Source: Kiloniellaceae bacterium (lineage in GTDB: Bacteria; Pseudomonadota; Alphaproteobacteria; Kiloniellales; J153). From it: 35,873 bases of DNA. The notes under the pieces were generated by a model. That model saw nothing but the letters and a program-made list of their open reading frames with translations, did not search any database and was not told the origin of the DNA. The position numbers were made by a program, and so were the translations under genes. How positions within the stretch are numbered: the stretch's first letter is position 1; the number at the start of each line of letters is the position of its first letter. Shown here one piece after another: positions 35,064-35,873 of the stretch. The stretch lies in contig JAJFGO010000080.1 of the NCBI GenBank assembly GCA_021776095.1, positions 1 through 35,873 on the forward strand, written 5' to 3'.

Positions 35064-35240
35064 CTAGTCCTCCTTCGGCACATACTTCTCGATGACCTCG
35101 GCCTCGGTCATGCCCGGCAGGTTGCCGGCGAAGGCGTAGCCGGGGGGCTTGTGGTCGATGTAGATCTCGCCGACCAGCTTGAAGGGCGACGGGTCGTCGA
35201 AGCTGCCGACCAAAGCGATCTCTGTGTGCGGCACAACTTA
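35064..35240 (-). pseudogene. C-terminal remnant of a GFA-family protein
   Basis: The minus-strand frame ending at TAG 35064-35066 encodes about 58 residues, with the end of a GFA (CENP-V/glutathione-dependent formaldehyde-activating) domain: EIALVGSFDDPSPFKLVGEIYIDHKPPG. These proteins normally have about 130-150 residues and a cluster of zinc cysteines at the N-terminal part. That part is missing: a stop codon cuts the frame just upstream and the sequence becomes unrelated. It is a remnant of a gene replaced at its 5' side, probably by the DNA that brought the HU-thioredoxin gene. Confidence 0.65.
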
Positions 35241-35266
35241 ATAGCCACCACTCTTTGTCCGTATCT

Positions 35267-35295
35267 TTGTCGAGAGTGAGGCATGTCGATATACT
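35267..35295 (+). promoter_or_regulatory. Probable promoter of the HU-thioredoxin gene
   Basis: TTGTCG at 35267-35272 and TATACT at 35290-35295 are separated by exactly 17 bp, a good sigma-70-like pair. It lies 58 bp upstream of the ATG. The ribosome site GGGAG stands 7 bp before ATG 35354. Confidence 0.5.
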
Positions 35296-35353
35296 CCAAG
35301 TAGCAAGACAGGAGCCAATTCTCGGCTCGTTGCAAATGACCGGGAGATTTCAA

Positions 35354-35873
35354 ATGTCCAGGCTCATTTTTTCCTTCCTGCTTCTTCTAGGATCACTCGC
35401 GGCCTTGGAAGGCCACGCGAAATCAATGACCAAGACCGACTTGGTCGCATTTGTGGCAAGCCGAGCCGGTCTCTCGCCCACGCAGGCTGCCGAAGCCGTC
35501 GACGCCATGCTCGACGGCATAACACAAACCCTTGTCGATGGCGGCGACGTCCGGATTGCCGGCTTCGGGACCTTCGCAGTCATACGACGGCCAGAAAGGG
35601 CGGGCCGAGATACGAGGACCGGCGAGCGCCTCGTGATTCCCGCCTACAAGGCGCCGAAATTCAAGGCCGGTAAGGAATTGAATGCGGCGGTGCGTAATGC
35701 GGCCATGGCTGCGCCAACAGACAAATCCCAGCATGAGGGAATGTCACGCGAACCAATGGGCGCGGCGCCTAGCGGTCCGGGTCAGGTGATGAAAGTGACG
35801 GATGAATCATTCGAGCACGATGTGCTGAAGGCGCCAGGGCCCATCTTGTTGGTGTATTGGGCTGAATGGAGCG
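35354..35873 (+). CDS. Signal peptide - HU domain - thioredoxin domain fusion (partial)
   Basis: The frame is open from ATG 35354 to the window edge (173 complete residues). Residues 1-22 (MSRLIFSFLLLLGSLAAL-EGHA) look like a signal peptide. Residues 25-115 are a complete HU/IHF-type DNA-binding domain: MTKTDLVAFVASRAGLS at its start, FGTF and GRDTRTGERLVIPAYKAPKFKAGKEL at its end. A linker of about 30 residues follows. Residues 146-173 begin a thioredoxin domain (MKVTDESFEHDVLKAPGPILLVYWAEWS), which follows E. coli Trx up to its active site. The first active-site cysteine is Ser (WAEWS against WAEWC). The rest, including the second cysteine, is beyond the window. A fusion of HU with thioredoxin behind a signal peptide is not a standard architecture that I know. 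Confidence 0.75.
   Translation, partial: MSRLIFSFLLLLGSLAALEGHAKSMTKTDLVAFVASRAGLSPTQAAEAVDAMLDGITQTLVDGGDVRIAGFGTFAVIRRPERAGRDTRTGERLVIPAYKAPKFKAGKELNAAVRNAAMAAPTDKSQHEGMSREPMGAAPSGPGQVMKVTDESFEHDVLKAPGPILLVYWAEWS

Noticed and set aside
35756-35783. GCGCGGCGCCTAG-like sequence similar to the left end of the MITE-like element at 27556
   Set aside because: The likeness is limited to a short GC-rich word inside the coding region of the fusion gene and no second end is seen.
1-35873. CRISPR arrays, tRNA and rRNA genes
   Set aside because: I looked for regularly spaced repeats and for tRNA arm motifs such as GTTCGAATCC and found nothing convincing.

Overview
The window comes from a high-GC alphaproteobacterium. 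The order HDAC-like / xseB / ispA / dxs / tlyA, with rlmD nearby, the queA-tgt pair, a BigR/SqrR-type sulfur sensor and frequent GTG starts fit Rhodospirillales or a relative. I cannot name the genus from sequence alone. The core genes are visibly GC-rich. Several inserted blocks are visibly AT-richer by eye; GC was not computed.

Layout. 1-2344: end of a glutathione S-transferase, an SDR oxidoreductase closed by a strong terminator, and the 23S rRNA methyltransferase RlmD on the minus strand. 2474-10388: sppA and a GNAT acetyltransferase once formed an operon. That operon is now split by an AT-rich island of about 5.3 kb flanked by 314-bp direct repeats of the sppA-tail/GNAT-head sequence. 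The island carries four minus-strand genes: a membrane-anchored HEAT-like protein, a secreted FlgO/TolB-N-like protein, a large secreted TPR protein and an orphan MlaC-like lipid-binding protein. 10546-11611: a TIGR02466-type 2OG-Fe(II) oxygenase and a frameshifted RidA gene. 11645-16462: an AT-richer block bounded by 17-bp inverted repeats (16/17 identical), holding a truncated LysR gene, a divergent ATC hydrolase, a frameshifted IS1380-family element and a membrane-anchored alpha/beta hydrolase.

16459-22930 is a minus-strand housekeeping run: tlyA, a MATE exporter, dxs, ispA, xseB and an HDAC-family deacetylase. Dxs and IspA give two steps of isoprenoid synthesis. 23159-27555 is a two-gene RND efflux operon, followed by a 119-bp palindromic MITE-like element that also separates it from the convergent tusA-like gene. 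A BigR/SqrR-type persulfide sensor diverges from that tusA gene. Next come a secreted thermonuclease-like protein, a second 2OG-Fe(II) oxygenase, and queA overlapping tgt (queuosine tRNA modification).

31954-33650 is another AT-rich patch, with a three-TM protein convergent to an HNH-type protein. It is followed by a secreted cupin, a methyltransferase and a remnant of a GFA-family gene. The window ends inside an unusual open frame: a signal peptide, then an HU-type DNA-binding domain, then a thioredoxin domain in which the first active-site cysteine is serine. The two observations most worth following are this HU-thioredoxin fusion and the four-gene envelope island.
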